From NCBI RefSeq assembly GCF_947502445.1, contig NZ_CANMZW010000002.1, positions 310,001 to 374,000 of the forward strand: a DNA stretch of 64,000 nucleotides, given 5' to 3'. The position numbers and the translations under genes were made by a program. This document shows, piece after piece, positions 63,051-64,000 of the stretch (positions are counted from its first letter, which is position 1; every line of letters starts with the position of its first letter). Under the pieces are notes generated by a model that searched no databases, was not told where the DNA came from, and worked only from the letters and a program-made list of their open reading frames with translations. The stretch comes from an uncultured Brevibacillus sp. (lineage in GTDB: Bacteria; Bacillota; Bacilli; Brevibacillales; Brevibacillaceae).

Positions 63051-64000
63051 GTGTGATCGCCTCCAATTCAGCCGCCAGTATGTCGATCTCTTCTTTGGTT
63101 CTCAGCTCGGTTACTGCGACCAAGGTATGCTGTGCCAGCTCTGGATAATCCAGTCCGAGATCGTAGCCACCGATGATGCCTGCGGCAAGCAGTTTTTTGT
63201 TCACATCTGCAACTGGTTTGTTCAGCTTAATGATGAATTCGTTGAAGAACGGGGAAGCATTCACTACCTCCAGCCCTTTTTCTTCCAGGGCTTTTTTTGC
63301 GTAATGCGCTTTTTGCAGGTTCATCATCGCCATTTCCTGAACACCATTTTTGCCGAGGGCTGTCAATGTAATCGCAGCCGCCAGTGCAAGCAATGCTTGG
63401 TTTGAGCAAATATTCGATGTCGCTTTTTCACGACGGATGTGCTGTTCGCGTGCTTGCAATGTCAACACAAACCCACGCTTGCCATTCTCATCCTTGGTTT
63501 GACCAACGATACGACCTGGCATTTTCCGCATGAGCTTGGTTGTTGTTGCAAAGTATCCGCAGTGTGGTCCACCAAAGGAAGCCGGAATACCAAATGGTTG
63601 CATATCCCCTACCACGATGTCTGCTCCGAGCTTGCCTGGTGCTTCCAATACGCCCAGTGCGAGTGGATTCGACGAAGTAATCAAGAGAGCGCCTTTTCCA
63701 TGTGCGATAGGCTCAATCGTAGCCAGATCTTCTACGTTACCGAAGAAGTTTGGATACTGAACAATAACGGCTGCCGTATTATCATCGATGAGTGCTTCTA
63801 ATGCAGCAGGATCGGTGACACCGTCACTGTTCGTCCCTACTTCTATCAGCTCAACGTTTTGACCATATGCGTAGGTTTTCAGCACATCGCGTGCTTCAGG
63901 ATGTACTGCGCGAGACACAATTACACGTTTTTTGCCTGTATGACCGGCAGCCATCATTGCTGCCTCTGCCAAAGAAGTCGCTCCGTCGTACATCGAGGAG
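63043..64000 (-). CDS. gcvPA: Glycine dehydrogenase (decarboxylating) subunit 1, 5' end cut by window
   Basis: The other half of the split P protein. About 319 residues are visible, from [17 protein letters not shown] at the right edge to the C-terminus ([19 protein letters not shown]). The [25 protein letters not shown] and [20 protein letters not shown] blocks fit the family. Around 130 N-terminal residues and the gcvT gene, with its usual glycine riboswitch, are expected beyond the window. Confidence 0.94.
   Translation of the reverse strand, partial: SSMYDGATSLAEAAMMAAGHTGKKRVIVSRAVHPEARDVLKTYAYGQNVELIEVGTNSDGVTDPAALEALIDDNTAAVIVQYPNFFGNVEDLATIEPIAHGKGALLITSSNPLALGVLEAPGKLGADIVVGDMQPFGIPASFGGPHCGYFATTTKLMRKMPGRIVGQTKDENGKRGFVLTLQAREQHIRREKATSNICSNQALLALAAAITLTALGKNGVQEMAMMNLQKAHYAKKALEEKGLEVVNASPFFNEFIIKLNKPVADVNKKLLAAGIIGGYDLGLDYPELAQHTLVAVTELRTKEEIDILAAELEAITRA

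Overview
The window is a piece of chromosome from an aerobic endospore-forming Firmicute, most likely Brevibacillus or a close relative in the Paenibacillaceae/Brevibacillaceae. This is inferred from the full spoIIIA operon, spo0A and spoIVB, the order recN-argR-nadK-tlyA-dxs, the yqhM-yqhV style block (lipM, mntR, yqhO/P/Q/R, aroQ, pepQ, efp, yqhV), strong GGAGG ribosome sites and many GTG/TTG starts. Most genes lie on the minus strand. No tRNA, rRNA or CRISPR array was seen.

Layout. 1-6.6 kb is an AT-richer, decaying accessory stretch: a cut-off flavin reductase, small membrane proteins, two lipoproteins, a dead serine hydrolase, an SMI1/KNR4 immunity-like gene with coding debris around it, and a tyrosine-recombinase relic. 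6.7-31 kb is core: spo0A with a sigma-H promoter and 0A boxes, spoIVB, recN, argR, nadK, tlyA, dxs, then ispA, xseB, xseA, folD, a Kae1/TsaD-like paralogue, nusB, a DUF2273/AmaP/Asp23 envelope module, accC-accB and spoIIIAH-AA. An M3 peptidase gene on the opposite strand splits dxs from ispA. 31-44 kb holds yqhV, the sulfolactate pair comA-comB (plus strand), a serine hydrolase with a GbsR/MarR-type regulator, a broken orphan anti-sigma gene, efp-pepQ-aroQ, yqhR/Q/P/O and mntR. 44-50 kb has an FMN reductase, a YkvI-type permease, an orphan PAS histidine kinase, a secreted M28-like protein lacking several metal ligands, and D-amino-acid aminotransferase behind a structured leader. 50.6-59.3 kb is a second accessory island: VOC protein, PEP-mutase-like enzyme, GNAT, an aldehyde dehydrogenase relic, two paralogous crotonases, an ISL3 transposase with an integrase relic, and an ArsR-MFS pair. 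59.5-64 kb returns to core: lipM, a MurG-type glycosyltransferase, gcvPB and the start-less gcvPA, cut by the right edge.

How it fits together. Spo0A, SpoIVB and SpoIIIAA-AH span entry into sporulation, the forespore signal for sigma-K activation and the mother cell-forespore channel. ComA/ComB would make 3-sulfolactate, known as a spore solute in Bacillus. LipM and GcvPA/PB link lipoyl attachment to glycine cleavage. AccB/AccC supply half of acetyl-CoA carboxylase.

The most unusual object is the gene at 53993-55339, which encodes an apparently complete enoyl-CoA hydratase fused in frame to an almost complete TetR regulator, next to a stand-alone paralogue of the same hydratase. It could be an enzyme-linked transcription factor sensing acyl-CoA flux. 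All functions here are read from sequence without database searches.
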